Assembly: GCA_012274445.1 (NCBI GenBank) | Contig: JAAROD010000093.1 | Span: forward strand, 186,001-250,000 | Reading direction: 5' to 3' | Source of the DNA: Sclerotiophoma versabilis | Lineage: Eukaryota > Ascomycota > Dothideomycetes > Pleosporales > Didymellaceae | DNA: 64,000 nt | Shown: in pieces, positions 22,024 through 33,124 of the stretch | Position numbering within the stretch: the stretch's first letter is position 1 | Layout: every line of letters starts with the position of its first letter | Notes under the pieces: model-generated | What the model was told of the DNA's origin: nothing | What the model saw: only the letters and a program-made list of their open reading frames with translations | Databases searched by the model: none | Program-made: the position numbers and the translations under genes

Positions 22024-23832
22024 CCTGAGGGCAGTTCAAGTACTAAGTAGATAGACAATTAACCCAGCGCGAACGCCAACAAGTGCTTAGGTCAGGGCGA
22101 CTGCCGGATGTGCCACGAGCAAAGCCAGGTGCTGGCAAGCAAACGACGGCAATGTGAGCAATGCTGGGTCCAAGACGATTCTCAACGCAGGAGAGTGACG
22201 TTGTTGTGCCTACTCCTGCAATGCCAATGTCTCATGAACTACGGTGCTTTGCCGGGGACTTTAGTCGACGCCTGGAGTTTAAGCACTCTTTCGAGCATGG
22301 TGTGCGGACTTAAGATGCGCACCTGCAAGGGTGGCGAGTAACAAGAACTATGCTCGTGCGTTCGACCCGGTGCTCTGGCGCTCTGGCTGAGGAAGAGACC
22401 TATTGTTGGCAAGCTCCAACCATGCAGAGCTGGAGGCATAGAGAGCTAGAGGCATACAGAGCTAGAGGCATACAGAGCTGGACGCGGGCACAGCTGGGCG
22501 CAGGTAGAGCCGTTGCGAGCGATCCCGCTGAGGGCCTGTGAGTTGCTCTGGTGCTGTGCAAAGTCGCGCTGGTATCCTCCAGTGAGCCTTGCAGGCAGAT
22601 GCCTTCGAAGCGTCAAGGTACGAAACAAGCATGCCACCAAGCAGCGCGGCACATGCATGATACGCACGCCGCGTCTGTGTGTCCCTGACAAGCGTCGCGT
22701 CAAGAGGCGCGCCGGTCGGCGTCTGCAGGATCGGATGCTGGTTCACTTCAGTAATTAATTACAGTAGCCAGTCTTCTTCTGCAGCAGGGGCGGCGGTTGA
22801 TTACCCACCTGAACAGCACTAGCGCTGAAGCAGCGCTGGAGTAGCGCCGAAGGAGCCGCGACCACAAGGGGAAAGCGCACGGGGAACATGGATCACGGAA
22901 CGTCAAGCTTGACAAAGACTCGATTCGCACTATCATTCACGCTGGCACGCAAAATCATCAGCGAACGCCTGCACGATGCGGAACGTAATATGATGCGCGT
23001 GTAACGGCCACACGCCATTGGCGGGAACGCGTGGTGTGGCACAGCGGCCGGTGAGCAAAGTGCCGCTCAAGGCTAGACAGCATCTTGGGGCGCTTAGTTC
23101 TGTGGGGAATGTCACATCGGCATATCGAGCGAGCAAGCAAACGACAGCGATACGATACAGTAGCAACTGCAACCACAGCAGCATCTTCAACTCAGACGCG
23201 ATCTAGAGTAGTCCTTCCCTGGCATACCGTCAGTCAACGCATGACGGTAGGACCGAGTTTGCTACGGTATGCTTCGCAGGACACCGTATACTACAGTATG
23301 GCCGAGGGATGCTAGATGGCCACTACAACCCGTTAAGCGTGATACCCAACATGCTACACTGTTGTGGGTTACTCCTCGCGGCTCTCGAGAGTAATTACAG
23401 TGGCAGTGTCCAGTACGGCGAAGTAGATCGGAGTAATGTACAGTACTGTACGTACAGTACAGCACAGCACAGCACAGCACATTAGACGCATAGTTCAGTA
23501 CCATGTCATAGGTAGTGCTCAATGGGTACAGCCTGCGTCAACGCAGCTAGCGTATCGCCATCACTGATGAACAGGTCAGCGTGATAACTAGCTTCTCACA
23601 GCCTGTGCCTGCCTTCCACTGGTGCGCAGATCTACGGGCAGCTCGAGTGCGGTCTGGGGGCGAGGCAGACACGCGTGGATTATATGTTTATAGCTGCTTG
23701 TCTAGAGACTCTCTGAAGCATCGTGATAAACAACTCTGTCAGCGGTAGCAGATGACTTACCTTCCTTGTGTCTGGCTTCACTGTGCCACATATCATCGCG
23801 CGTGGCTACGCCCACTTCCCAGCCAAGCGATC
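22024..23832. other. intergenic region
   Basis: No supported gene between the divergent SANT and C2H2 genes. It contains a 16-bp tandem repeat (22426-22473) and, near 23436-23485, a palindrome-rich stretch with GTACAGTACTGTACGTACAG followed by several CAGCA units. Both genes may be regulated from here. Confidence 0.4.
22426..22473 (+). repeat. 16-bp tandem repeat, three copies
   Basis: Three copies of AGAGCT(A/G)GAGGCATA(C/G), with a fourth degenerate copy following. It is intergenic and non-coding as far as I can see. Confidence 0.8.
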
Positions 23833-24924
23833 ATGGAGCCGTGCCAGTCTCCGCCTTGCAGCCTTGATCTCCAAGCATATGCGGCAGATCTCCTGAACGA
23901 TCTTGACGCTCCTTCGGCCTACGCGATGTCTTTCTCTTGGTGCTCAGGAGTAACGGCGGTGCCGCCATACCATGATCCATATTCAGGAAGCAGCTGGGAC
24001 ACGCAACACTCCGACATCGATCCCTGGGCCGATCAGCCTCTGTATCTCCACGACTGGAGTAGCCACGACTGGAGTAGCCACGACTACGAGGCGTACTGCA
24101 ATCCACCAGGCTACCTGCACACGGCAGCCACCTGGAGCAACGTGGATGTGCCGCATTCGAGCCCTATCCCAAGCGGGCAGATCTGCAGCTGGTCCATACC
24201 CTCGTCCCAGTCGGTACAGCCTCAGATGGACCATAGCCCAGCTAGTAGCTGCATCGCCTCAGGTGCTACTGCCTCTCCATGCGGAGGATCGAGTTGGAGC
24301 TGGAGCGGCTGCTGGAGCCAGAGCGTTGATGGCAGTCGAAGTGAGGGCAATACGGAGACTGGCAGTGGCAGCGACAGTGAGAGTGGCAGCGAGGACCAGA
24401 GAGAGAACAAAACCCACCGCACACGTCGACGAAGAACTTCTCGAAGACGCAGCCCAAACTCTCAATTAAAGAAGCTGTGCACAGTTTTCGCGTCAGCCAG
24501 ACCAGACACGGTGAGCATCTGCATCGACACCATCGGCCAGCCAGCTCCCCGCTTCTATGTATGCCATCAGCCTCTATCGACCGGCTCCGACAGCCGTCTG
24601 TGCCAGCTTCCGTTCGCTCGTCCCGAGCACCTCCGAAGACACGTGCGCACTGTACACGAGAAGAGAGAGAGGTTTCCATGCAAGGTCGCATCCTGCGCCA
24701 AGGTGTTCACACGCATGGACAACTTGCGAGACCACTACTGGACGCACTTGCAGGGTCATGGTCGAGCTGGTAGAAATGAGAAGATGCCTCTCGAGAGACT
24801 AGCTGCAGTCGTGGGGAGAAAGGAAAGGGGAACGATCCGACGGTTCAAGGAGCGGCTGCAGGGCCAGCGGTCAAAGGAAGAGGCTGCCGTCGTTCAGCGT
24901 CTATGTCCGGGTAATGCTGGTTAG
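23833..24924 (+). CDS. C2H2 zinc-finger transcription factor
   Basis: 363 aa from the ATG at 23833. The N-terminal 200 residues are rich in Ser, Tyr, Trp and Pro with a short DWSSH repeat (about residues 74-84), a probable activation region. An acidic Ser/Gly stretch then a basic stretch (RTRRRRTSRRR) precede the DNA-binding part. Finger 2 is canonical: FPCKVASCAKVFTRMDNLRDHYWTH (from C283, written here as its key span). Finger 1 is longer and degenerate (C244 ... RPEHLRRHVRTVH). This pair, with RPEHLRRH and DNLRDHY, is typical of a group of ascomycete C2H2 regulators. A short intron within the region at 24510-24545 cannot be excluded. Target genes are unknown. Confidence 0.75.
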   Translation: MEPCQSPPCSLDLQAYAADLLNDLDAPSAYAMSFSWCSGVTAVPPYHDPYSGSSWDTQHSDIDPWADQPLYLHDWSSHDWSSHDYEAYCNPPGYLHTAATWSNVDVPHSSPIPSGQICSWSIPSSQSVQPQMDHSPASSCIASGATASPCGGSSWSWSGCWSQSVDGSRSEGNTETGSGSDSESGSEDQRENKTHRTRRRRTSRRRSPNSQLKKLCTVFASARPDTVSICIDTIGQPAPRFYVCHQPLSTGSDSRLCQLPFARPEHLRRHVRTVHEKRERFPCKVASCAKVFTRMDNLRDHYWTHLQGHGRAGRNEKMPLERLAAVVGRKERGTIRRFKERLQGQRSKEEAAVVQRLCPGNAG

Positions 24925-25238
24925 GCGTTCAGAATCAAAGTGACGATGTTGCAAAATACAGAGCCTTGGCTGATCGTAAGCATGGACGAGTTCTTGAAGC
25001 ACTCCGGCCAGCCAAGCGAGGAGCAGTCGTACGTCCAAATGAGTGATTCCTATTAACACTATGTTCTTTTGACTAGCAAGCTAGAGCAATTGAAGCTGAG
25101 CTCCCTTACACCGAGACCTCGACCTTGGTTTCTTGGTGTGTTCCGTCGTGCTGATCTCATTCTGGTAAACAAACACAAACGCGACAAATCCCGACCAACG
25201 CCAAAAAAGACTTCCGAGGAGACAAGACTTGATGCTCC
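24925..25238. other. intergenic region
   Basis: Short spacer between convergent genes. A 36-codon plus-strand frame starts at 24945, but it has no support beyond being open. Confidence 0.4.
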
Positions 25239-26926
25239 TCAACCATCCATCCTGAATCCAATCTTCTCCACTAGTTTTGAAACGACCTGAGAGAGCACGG
25301 TAGTGTCCTTCGTGAGCTCGTCCACCGTTTTGGTTCTCTCCTCCAGCATATCCAGCCTTTCCATTATCTTGCCGAGGACCGACAAGAGAGCAGGATCTGT
25401 TCTGGACTCTACCTCTTCGATTCTGATCTTCGGAGTCTGCTCTGACGGGAGGGCGTTGTGGGCCGCCTGCTTCGAGCGGCCAGACATGTGCGGAAGATCT
25501 CCCCCAGGATTGGTGTCGAGTGGTGTCTGTTTCAGGTAACTTCCTGCGAACATCGCGGGTGTCGTCTCCACAACGATCTGCTGCGGGCGCTGGTCCATCG
25601 GCGGGGTGCGCTTGTGCTTCTTGCAGATGGCCCGGATTGCGGCATCTGCACTCTCGCGGCCTATGACCTTTCTGAGATCGGAGACGACGATCTCCTCGAA
25701 GCCCCAAGTCCACTCTGCAAAGCCCCACGCTTCAGGGTCTTTACGTAGACTGCCCGATTTTGTGTTGACACCGTGTGTTTTGTAGTCGGAGATGGCAATG
25801 TAGCATAGTTTGACAAAGTCGCCTCGGTCCTTGTAAGACCATTGTCTCCTTGTCGCCGACGGTTTCAACTCTAGTATGCCTTCCTGCGCCAGATACCGCT
25901 TCATCTCGGCCCCGCCACACTCCATTCCCGACCGGATGTGGAACACTTCGCTGCCTTTCTCCGTCTCCACCACAGCTCTATGGCCTCTGCCGTGGGTGCG
26001 ATACGCCATAATGCGCTTTCCGTCGCAAGTAAGGCCGGTAGCCCATTTCCACTCTACTTCTGCACCTGAGCTCGCGCCATCTGCATTCTCCGATGTCTGC
26101 GTTGGTCCGTTCTCTTCTGGCATGAACAGACTGCCGCTGCTTTCAGTATTCGATCGACCTTCTTCGCCCGAAGGGATCGAGGCATTGCTCTGTCTATCGC
26201 TACTGTCTGTATCCATCGGCTCACCGTCAGCATCGACGAACTCGGCACCAGTCGTCACTGGATCGGCGGATCTGTACGGCTTTATAGCGTCGTCTAGCCC
26301 TGTAGAGGCAGAGTTAGCAACGAGCGACAGACTCTGTCTACACGGCTAGACGAGCACCTACTTTTGATAGCTTCGCTGGCCTGTGCATGTCCACAGTTGT
26401 CTGGACGAAGTAATGCTACAAGCTCCTGGTACTTTTCTTCTGCTTTTTCTTTGCTCTGAAGACCTGCTAGGTCCAAGACCTTAAAGGCAAGCTTGGGGTC
26501 TGCCGCCATGATCCTCTCGACCTCGCGCGCCTGGACATCGCTAACTCCTGGAGGAGGCTGACTGCGCTCTGTCGTAGCTCCGTCTGTTGGCTCTGGCCTG
26601 ATGGTAGGGTGCTCGCTGTTCGAAGCTCCGCTCGTCGATGATGCAGCTTGACCGACACTGCCTGTTGATGAGCTGCCGGGCTCGCTCCCCTTTGGCTCGC
26701 CTTCGACTGGATTACTTTGGCCTGCAGGTTCTGCATTAGTGTTGGTGTCTGGAGACGGTCGAGCCGAAGTGCCAGCAGTGGCGGCTGCTGGATTGCTTTG
26801 ATCACTGCTCTCTGGCGTTGCCTGTATGCCTTTCGAGGGCTCAGGCGGGACGCTCCGCTCTGGCGTAAAGTACCCGTGTTCGGTCCTCACTCTGCCTTGC
26901 GGCCTGTCGTTTGTATTTGAAGCCAT
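25239..26926 (-). CDS. hypothetical protein with J-domain-like segment and C-terminal coiled coil
   Basis: Two exons, 26926-26362 and 26299-25239, intron 62 nt, spliced 1626 nt, 541 aa. I do not recognise the whole protein. The first 130 residues are Ser/Pro/Thr/Glu-rich. Residues about 150-200 read AFKVLDLAGL, EKYQELVALLRPDN, HAQASEAIKRLDDA, which resembles helices II-III of a J-domain, but the HPD tripeptide is RPD, so Hsp70 stimulation is doubtful. The central part (residues 250-400) is a compact, Trp-containing region of unknown type (WKWATGL, AEWTWGFEEIV). The last 50 residues form a likely coiled coil (ILGKIMERL-type heptads). The splice join is in frame and runs through the J-like segment, which supports the model. 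Confidence 0.6.
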
Positions 26927-27247
26927 GACGAAGCTCAGCTGTGTAGATTGCGTCGTGTGCTATGCTGAGCAGCTCGACGTCCCTTTTGTATTTTCTGATT
27001 GACGGGGCGTGAGTTGTCCCCCATCCCGGGGCCATTTCGAGACCCAGACCAGAATGAGTTCATGTGTGCTGGAGCATGGCACCGTCCAACTTTGGCTCTT
27101 CGCTGGAGACCAGTTCCCGACTCACCCGTCTGGGCCAATACAAGACCCCCTGCTGTGATGGCCGAGGTACCGCGAAGCACGACTTGTAGCGTCGACGGCC
27201 CACCACTGCAGCTGCAAACGACGTGACTGTCGCCTACTCCAAGCAGA

Positions 27248-27961
27248 ATGCGTTGCATCACAGCCTGGCCAGCTCTTCTCTTGACAGGACTAGCTTTTGC
27301 TGACTCCCCTCGAGATCCAAGCAGAACAGTAGCAGCGGACTTTGCACGGGAGACAACCGAGGTCCTTTTGACTGCTGAGTCTGCAAGCTGGAGCGGAGGA
27401 CCTGCAGCTGCCACGATCCAGGTCCAGGTAGGTAGCCTGTACGGGTCAGCAGTGATACCGCTTGTCGGTCAAACAACCCCACGTGCACGCACAATCGAGG
27501 GCCACGCTTCTTCAAATGACGTGCACGGCTTGACCAACCACAAGACTGTTAGCATCTCGTCTTGCGATACAAGCTTCGACTACACCAAGGCAGCCAGCGC
27601 AGCTGTTCTAACCAGCGCAGCTGTTCCAGCCGGTACAGCCAGAGAGGCCACCGCTACGGGCTTATCCCACTTTGCCAGTACTACTGGTGGTGCGAATGGG
27701 AATCAGACTGCATGTGCCAACCCTACCATCAGTGTGACAACCTTCAACGCAACCACCTTCAACGCAACCACCTTCAACGCAACCACCTTCAACGCAACCA
27801 CCTTCAACGCGACAACAGTCATCCCACCCCGCGGACCGTTGCCGACACGGCCCCCTCCAAGCCTCAGCCTCCTCAGCAGCGCAGCTCTCTCGACCCGGAA
27901 TGGCGGCGGTAGGCTTTTAGTGGCCGCTCTGCTTCAAGTGGGGTCTGTGCTTCTGCTGTAG
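27248..27961 (+). CDS. GPI-type cell-surface protein with TTFNA repeats
   Basis: 237 aa. It begins with a signal peptide (MRCITAWPALLLTGLAFADS) and ends in a hydrophobic tail (LLVAALLQVGSVLLL) preceded by small residues, the pattern of a GPI-anchored surface protein. The middle is Thr/Ser/Ala-rich and probably O-glycosylated. Five tandem copies of TTFNA, each creating an N-glycosylation site N-A-T, lie at about residues 164-189. No catalytic domain is visible. Likely located in the cell wall or plasma membrane; its role is unknown. Repeat-number changes would alter stalk length and glycan load. Confidence 0.65.
   Translation: MRCITAWPALLLTGLAFADSPRDPSRTVAADFARETTEVLLTAESASWSGGPAAATIQVQVGSLYGSAVIPLVGQTTPRARTIEGHASSNDVHGLTNHKTVSISSCDTSFDYTKAASAAVLTSAAVPAGTAREATATGLSHFASTTGGANGNQTACANPTISVTTFNATTFNATTFNATTFNATTFNATTVIPPRGPLPTRPPPSLSLLSSAALSTRNGGGRLLVAALLQVGSVLLL
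27740..27814 (+). repeat. 15-bp in-frame coding repeat, five copies
   Basis: Five near-identical copies of ACCTTCAACGCAACC inside the GPI-protein gene; the last copy differs by one base. Because the unit is a multiple of three, copy-number change keeps the frame. Confidence 0.92.
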
Positions 27962-27989
27962 TCTAGCAATGCGGGACATGGATAGCATG

Positions 27990-28061
27990 TCAAGAAGAAA
28001 TAGATTAACCAAGTCAAGAAGACATAGATGAATCAAGTCAAGAAGAAATAGATCAATCAAG
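27990..28061 (+). repeat. 24-bp tandem repeat, three copies
   Basis: Three copies of TCAAGAAGAAATAGAT plus eight variable bases, starting 29 bp after the stop codon of the GPI-type protein. On the minus strand the frame is open and encodes leucine/aspartate-rich repeats, but this is most likely a 3'-UTR minisatellite. Confidence 0.8.
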
Positions 28062-28931
28062 TCAACTAGAACGGCTGTACCACTGTCGATGGTGTGATGG
28101 AGGCTCTGACGCAGTTTCATTGTCGAAGCTCAATCTTCTCTTTGTCACTCTGTCTGTGGGGCTACATGTCTTTCTCAGAAAACAAGTTGTCAGCAACACG
28201 AAACCTGCAATTAGTGATCACTCTGATCTTGACCTGGCTTGAGATGTAACGTGCATCCCGCATCACCGAGAAACCCGCCTCACCGAGATGCAATCGCTCA
28301 ACATGTCCCAGAAGCTGTCTTCTTGTTGATCCAGGCCTCTTTAATCACGCAATAACGTTTTTGAACATTCCTTGCTTACTTCCTGGTCAGCAACTAAAAG
28401 ATTACCACAGTATTGGTTGTATTGTCGCTCATCTTGTGTATGGCTTCTCAAGCGGCTTCTGCTTTGCACCCCGACTTTACTGCTTCAAACACCCTAAATC
28501 TGCGCCTCGGGCCGTCTGGGCTATAGATCTACAATCAGCGAATACATAAACATAATTTTCAGAGGCTTGTACGCCTTCAGTGTGCCTTCCGAGAGTTCCT
28601 CTGTTGTGAAGCCTCTACGCCAAGCAGCAGATGACTTCACGCTGGTACTTAGTTCGCTTACAAAGCAATGAACTTGTATGTTACATAAGTAATCTAGCAT
28701 GGAAGCCAGCCTTGATTACCCAATCGTTCTCAGCAGTGTTTAGCTAGTCTATTCTTGTTAACATATTACTGTATGTGCACCACCACACGTACAGACAGCT
28801 AGTAACACGTCCTTGCTCTTGTTCTACCGAATTCAATAAGTTGTGCTTAGGCTCTGACGTGCACTGAGCTTAGATCCGTATTCACAGAAATGATTTAATC
28901 AGCCAAGCAAGTGCAGATTAGAGAAGCAATG
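28062..28931. other. AT-richer intergenic region
   Basis: No supported gene. Base composition is clearly AT-richer than the gene space to the left, and no transposon signature was recognised. It forms the 3' flank of the NLR pseudogene. Confidence 0.45.
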
Positions 28932-31721
28932 CTACAAAGCAAACGCAAGCACAGACAAGTGGCCAGAATATTGGCCTAAGGCCACGACGTCATCGTGCAC
29001 AGCTACAGCAGCACCCCGGTACTCAGGCGGAAGCCAAAGCAGGTTCAAGCCTCTGCGAGATATCCACTGCTGGTGGATAAAAAGATCGGGTGGGCTGCTT
29101 TCCTGTATTCGTGTCACAGCGGAGACGACAGTGCAAACTGAACCACGATCAGCATGGAGAACACCAACGCCAGAGAACGAGAGACAGCGTACGGCAGTAT
29201 CAAAAGTCCAAGTCTGCAGCAATGAGCCCGTGCCTGCGTCCCACAGCTTGACTGTCATGTCCCCTGATGCTGATGCCAGCACTGAGCCCTTTTCCGAGAA
29301 CACTATCGTAGTGACCCAATCTGAGTGGCCCTCAAGCGTCTGGGAAACGACTCCCGTGCGTGCATTCCACAGCTTGATCGTCCTGTCCCATGATGCAGAT
29401 GCCAAAACCTGACCATCTGGTGAGAAGGTCACCGCATTGACACTCCTAGAGTGGCCCTCGAGCGTCTGCAGCACTGCGCCCGTGCCTGCATCCCACAGCT
29501 TGACCGTCTTGTCTTCTGATGCTGATGCCAGCACCTTGCCATCTGCTGAGAATACTACCGTGTTGATGTCGTCTAAGTGGTCCTTGAGCGTCTGCATCAC
29601 CACGCCTGTGTCTGCGTCCCACAGCTTGATCGTCTTGTCGTCCGATGCCGACACCAACACCTTGCCGTCTGGCGAGAAGGCCACCGCATTGACACTCTTT
29701 GAATGACCCTCAAGTGTCTGCATCACCGCTCCTGTGCTTGCGTCCCACGTCTTAATCGTCTTGTCCCACGATGCCGACGCTAACACCTTGCCGTCTGGCG
29801 AGAAGGCCACAGCATTAACATCCTCTGAATGGCCCTCGAGCGTCTGCATCACTGCGCCCCACCCTCTGTCCACTTGTGGTAATCTCTTCATCCACCCTGG
29901 TATCTGGCCCGCAAACTGCTTCTTGACTAGACTTTCACTCGGTGCAAACACAAGCCCGCTGCAGTAGAGTTGTAACGGAGCCTGCTCAATTGCCGCTCGG
30001 ATGTACAGCGCAAATCGCTTCATGTCGTGCACAAACGCGTACAGACCAGGACACGCGCTTCCCTACGTAGACATCAGCTGTTGTTTTGGTACGCTGTACC
30101 CTCACCCTACCTGCGTGACCGACTCCAGCGTGCTGATGGCGTGTATGCCTTCAGACACCTTACCCAGCCACCCTAGCGCCTCCAGCCAGTGCAGGCCGTG
30201 CTCCGTGAGAAACGTGTGCACTGTATCGCCGTCACAGAGCTGACTTTCGCTTCTGACAAGATGCTGGATCCAGTACACACACGCATACTCCACCTCGGGC
30301 GCGATACACTGCTTCAGCTGCGTCCTGTCCATCTCAGTTGCAAGTGCACCAGGAGTACCCACCTCACACACATCTTGCTTGAGCGAGCTTGACATGACCC
30401 GTACGCAGTAGCCCGCCAGAGCTGCATGCGCCCGTTGCTCGTCTACCCAGAAGGCGTCGCCGCACCGACTTCTGTCGAGCAGGAAGTCGCGAAACGACGG
30501 ATGGTGCAGACGCAGTGGTCTGCTGTGATCCTCGGGGATGTTGAGGATCGAGTGCAGCTCAGATAGCGTGTGATGCACATCATGTGCTGAAACGTGGCGT
30601 AGCCTACCGAGCGATGATGCAGAGAGCGGCGAGAACAGCAGGACGATTGCTCCTAGCACCTCTCTCACCACCGTCTACCACTTCTTCTTCTCGCTCTTCT
30701 TGTACTTACGCGCTGGACCCTGCAAGACCGTGAGATACATGCCATCCAAGCGCTTGTGAGGTAGGATTGCAGGGGTATCATCTGTGCTAGATTCCTCATC
30801 GGAAGACTCCTCGGTAGGTGAGGCATCTGTAAGGTGAACGCCTTTGAGAAGTGCCTGCAGCCGGTCGTTAATAACAAACTGCCCGCCTTGCTGAAGGTAT
30901 CGACAGGCGGTAGCAGCCCAGATGAAGAGACCGCTGGCGTTCTGCGTTAGCCGCCTGATGACCTCCTTACCTGGCCAGTCGGCAGTCTGATCGCATTCCA
31001 GTCCAACCAGACAGAGACTATATTCTAAGTATATAGATATGTCGTGGTCGACGACTGGCGGCGATATGTTGTGCAGCACAAAGTCCTGGTGCTCGGCGTC
31101 TGCTATCGCGCGGAACCCGCTGCGGATCGGCACTTCTGGCCGGCTCGTCAGCAGCACCCGCAGCCACGGTCCCATCGCTGGCCGAGCCTCAGCCAGCAGC
31201 TGCACGATCATCCGGATGTTGTTGTCGCCCTCGCACTCGTCGAGCGCGTCGACAACTATGATGTGTGCTTCTGGCTCTCGTCCTGGCTCGCACAGCTTTG
31301 ACAGCGGTCGCAGAACAAGGTGCTGCCACTGGTCGCGCAATGTCACTTCGACTGGCAACCGCTTCGCAGATGTGCTGTCGGCACGCTGGCACGTTATCCG
31401 CAAGCTGCACCGCGATGCTTGTCACAAACTTACTTGCGTGGCCGACATCGCCGCCGCCGCGCGAGAAGAAGAAGCTGCCTGCGAGACGCTGCTCATCGCA
31501 GTACTTGCGCGCAATCGTCCTCGCGATCGTCGACTTGCCCGTCCCCGCCAGGCCGCGCAGCCAGAAGATGCATCGAGAGTCTCGCCCGCCCGCCCAGCTG
31601 TGTATCTCCTCAAGGAGCTCGACGCGCGTGTCGACGAGGCAGGTCGGCTCGTGCTGCTTCGCGAGCGCGTTGAAGGCGGCGTCTTCTGCGTACGGCAGGC
31701 GTGCGAGAGGGTCGTTGAGCC
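28932..31721 (-). pseudogene. broken NACHT-WD40 NLR (HET-E/NWD type)
   Basis: Remains of a fungal NLR. From the 5' side: the linker LPYAEDAAFNALAKQHEP, a P-loop LRGLAGTGKSTIAR (about 31565-31525), Walker B HIIVVDALDECE (about 31265-31230), the NACHT tail IVLLFSPLSASSLGRL, an intron at 30110-30063, and five WD40 repeats. Three defects are visible. The upstream effector region is missing, because a Fot1-type terminal repeat starts at 31771. A frame change lies near 31331-31347. An in-frame TAG sits at 30677-30675 inside KKW/TVVREV. The TAG could alternatively be spliced out as a 35-nt intron, but the protein aligns without it. Intact relatives act in heterokaryon incompatibility or xenorecognition; this copy is probably dead. 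Confidence 0.82.
29226..29855 (-). repeat. five 126-bp WD40-coding repeats
   Basis: Five consecutive 42-codon units, each with the frame (T)LEGHS...V..V.FS.DG..LASAS.D.T.KLWDA.TG. Units are much more alike than WD40 repeats of ordinary proteins, and differences concentrate at a few positions (for example the residues after GHS and after SAS). This matches the high-identity, fast-shuffling repeats of NWD-family incompatibility genes. Confidence 0.88.
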
Positions 31722-31770
31722 CTAGACACGTTCGACGTCTGTTTAGCGTTCTGTTTGCGCTGCTTCAGTA

Positions 31771-31814
31771 CCGTGCACGGTCACTCATTGCGCACGGTCA
31801 CTCATTGCACACCC
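31771..31814 (-). repeat. 44-bp terminal inverted repeat, Fot1-like element F1 (left locus)
   Basis: Begins CCGTGCACGGTCACTCATTG directly after TA (31769-31770), the expected target duplication of Tc1/mariner-superfamily elements. It has two copies of a CACGGTCACTCATTG motif spaced 17 nt. Identical 44-bp copies end at 58609 and start at 49566. Confidence 0.9.
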
Positions 31815-31922
31815 AACCACTTTTACAGGCGTCACAAAAATGAGGCTATAGAGCCACGTACAATAGTTGTTATTACAAGATATTTTGGTGGAGCAGTCTA
31901 TAGACCTATGCGACAAATTGTC

Positions 31923-32762
31923 TCACCCAAATCTACTTGGTAGAGCAATCTTGCGGCCACGGCTGTTGTATGTAGGTGGGGGAGCTGGGGAACGCTGGTC
32001 GGCAACAGGACGACTACGCGCAGCACCACCACCACGTTTCTTAGTCAAATTTGACTGCAGCTGCTGTGAGGCTTTGCGCTTGCCTGTTTGGGGCAATTGT
32101 ATAGCTTTAGCAGCGTTGTGAGCTTGCTTTAGACGCTCTCTCTCAGCTTTGCGTTTGGCTACTTCAGCAGCCTTCACAGCCTTGATTCTTTTACGCTCTT
32201 CTTTCTCTCTTGCCCGCCTCTTACGCTGTTTTTGCTTCTGCTTTTCTCGGAGGAGCTTCTGGTTGTGTTGTAGCTCACGCTGAGTAGCTTTTTCAGCCTC
32301 TACCTGTTCTTGGTAGGCTTTATTAGCAGCGTCACGTGCGTCAGCTTCCTTCTTTGACCCAGGACTCCACCACTTAGCTCCCCCATGCCACTTAACATCG
32401 TGAGCGTATAACAGTAATACTTTCTTCTTATCCTTTGCCTTCTCCTTCTCTGCAAGAGCCTTTTTCATACCATCTAGCTCATGCTGTGCAAGCTCTAATT
32501 GCACACGAAGCTGGTGAATGATCTGTTCTAGTGCCCCAAGCTCATTACTACTATCTTCCTTCACAGCACTCTGTAATAACGACTTTGCTTTCAGCCAGTT
32601 TGGCTCTTCTGGTGCAGCTGAAGGTCCAGTTTGTAGTGGAGGTGTTGTAACAGGTGGAGGAGTTGGTGATTTGAATCGGTTGAGTATAACGTCGGCGTTG
32701 GGTGGGTTGGTTGGTTGGTTGGTATTCATTTTACGTCTGTTGATGGGGATTAAGTCCGCCAT
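31923..32762 (-). CDS. C-terminal part of Fot1/pogo transposase, with LINE-derived start
   Basis: 279-aa frame identical to the one at 57618-58457. From residue 23 on (NADVILNRF onward) it is the C-terminal region of a pogo/Fot1 transposase: an acidic linker, a heptad-rich segment (QLRVQLELAQHELDGMKK), GGAKWWSPGSKKEADARD, and a long Lys/Arg/Glu coiled coil. The first 22 residues, including the ATG, come from the 3' end of the LINE inserted upstream. It cannot catalyse transposition alone, since the DDE core is absent. At this locus the upstream half belongs to a different transposon (X). Confidence 0.78.
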   Translation of the reverse strand: MADLIPINRRKMNTNQPTNPPNADVILNRFKSPTPPPVTTPPLQTGPSAAPEEPNWLKAKSLLQSAVKEDSSNELGALEQIIHQLRVQLELAQHELDGMKKALAEKEKAKDKKKVLLLYAHDVKWHGGAKWWSPGSKKEADARDAANKAYQEQVEAEKATQRELQHNQKLLREKQKQKQRKRRAREKEERKRIKAVKAAEVAKRKAERERLKQAHNAAKAIQLPQTGKRKASQQLQSNLTKKRGGGAARSRPVADQRSPAPPPTYNSRGRKIALPSRFG

Positions 32763-33124
32763 CTCGCCTCCCGAAGGGCATATACGACGTGCTAAGCTAT
32801 GGAATTACAGTGCTGACACACTACCTTAGAAAGCATTTCTTGCCTGCGCGGGTATTGCTACCATTTCAGAACTACAGCTCCCCGTCCAGTTGGAGAGGCT
32901 GAGCGATGTGTGTACAATAAGGTGATTTCCTTGCATTTTGAGGCATCTATGTGCCAAGAGAGAGAGAGAGGGTGAGTATGTATGTGTGCGCGTAGGGAGA
33001 GGGGGGAGGAGGGGTGAGGGGAAAGGGTAAGAGAGGTAGACGGGTGGGGAGTACTGCAGCTGTTGTGCTGGACCTACCACTGCTAGGTGCTGCATTGCTT
33101 GCTGCTGTTGCAGGACTGCAAGAG

